Source: Cryptomeria japonica (Eukaryota > Streptophyta > Pinopsida > Cupressales > Cupressaceae). Taken from it: a stretch of DNA of 64,000 nt. How positions within the stretch are numbered: the stretch's first letter is position 1; each line of letters opens with the position of its first letter. The stretch is from positions 185,245,619 through 185,309,618 of the forward strand of contig NC_081410.1 in the NCBI RefSeq assembly GCF_030272615.1. Direction: 5' to 3'. A program made the translations under genes and the position numbers. Positions 63,859 to 64,000 of the stretch are shown here, piece after piece. Below the pieces are notes generated by a model. That model saw only the letters and a program-made list of their open reading frames with translations, was not told the DNA's origin and ran no database searches.

Positions 63859-64000
63859 CATAATTTGTCATACATCTTGCATAGAAAGTTGCCATAATTT
63901 GTGCATAATTTGTCATACACCTTGCATAGAAAGTTGCCATAATTTGTGCATAATTTGTCATACACCTTGCATAGAAAGTGTCACACATTTGTCATAATCT
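63859..64000. repeat. 45-bp tandem repeat at the window edge
   Basis: Units at 63859-63903, 63904-63948 and from 63949. Each starts CATAATTTGTCATAC and includes CTTGCATAGAAAGT. The first two differ at one base. The array continues past the window or ends near 63979. Confidence 0.85.

Larger units (their letters stand above)
63052..64000 (+). mobile_element. LTR-17: LTR start running off the window
   Basis: Starts TGTAGACATCTAAAAATGGTCA inside the LTR-16 frame. The first 20 bases resemble the minus-strand start of solo LTR-3 and, in CTAAAAATGGTCA, LTR-8. AT-rich, with tandem repeats at 63275-63408 and 63859-64000. The far end, orientation and duplication cannot be checked here. Confidence 0.6.

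Noticed and set aside
63859-64000. CRISPR array
   Set aside because: Units are directly adjacent 45-bp repeats without spacers and lie in an LTR of a plant element.

Overview
This window looks like intergenic DNA from a plant with a large, repeat-rich genome. A conifer or other gymnosperm is my guess, but nothing in the sequence proves it. Almost every coding trace belongs to an LTR retrotransposon. I found no ordinary host gene, no tRNA or rRNA gene and no CRISPR array. Most reading frames are decayed, and most of the stops are TAG, TAA or TGA at places where the frame expects CAG, CAA or CGA.

Layout, using labels of my own. LTR-1 (1-7333, minus) is a Gypsy-type element with gag and a protease-like frame but no reverse transcriptase or integrase; its 3' LTR is cut by the window edge. 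7334-7800 is unassigned. LTR-2 (7801-13024, plus) is a 5'-truncated element without pol. It encodes coiled-coil and zinc-knuckle proteins and is split by solo LTR-3 (9711-11199).

13025-46278 is a nest five elements deep. LTR-4 (Copia, plus) is split by LTR-5 (14060-40933, minus, gag-protease only). LTR-5 is split by LTR-6 (16638-39759, plus, Copia with gag-PR-INT-RT-RH). The 5' LTR of LTR-6 is split by LTR-7 (17172-31835, minus, same family as LTR-2). LTR-7 is split by LTR-8 (19046-29052, plus, Gypsy gag-protease-G-patch). Target-site duplications confirm most of these junctions. LTR-6 also carries solo LTR-9 (34286-35408), and LTR-4 carries solo LTR-10 (41936-42719, LTR-5 family).

LTR-11 (46279 to about 49140, minus) is a Copia remnant whose RT has been deleted. 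49822-50664 is a TRIM-like miniature element. 51240-53962 (minus) is a long decayed frame of unknown family (ORF-X), and 54.3-55.9 kb is a diverged array with a period near 130 bp. 57193-58394 (minus) is the end of a chromovirus pol (integrase plus chromodomain). It is interrupted by LTR-16 (58395-63051, minus), which carries a long non-pol frame with a Lys/Glu-rich helix. LTR-17 begins at 63052 and runs off the window.

How the parts may work together: only LTR-4 and LTR-6, and in traces LTR-11 and the chromovirus, keep pol. The other elements keep LTRs, primer-binding sites, polypurine tracts and gag-like or novel proteins, but lack a polymerase. Several Copia-type LTRs that are otherwise different share two conserved blocks, a C-run near the 3' end and repeated polypurine tracts. 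This suggests that elements without pol were moved by relatives that have it. The most unusual candidate is the LTR-2/LTR-7 family, which has two copies here and an almost intact 385-codon coiled-coil/CCHC frame.
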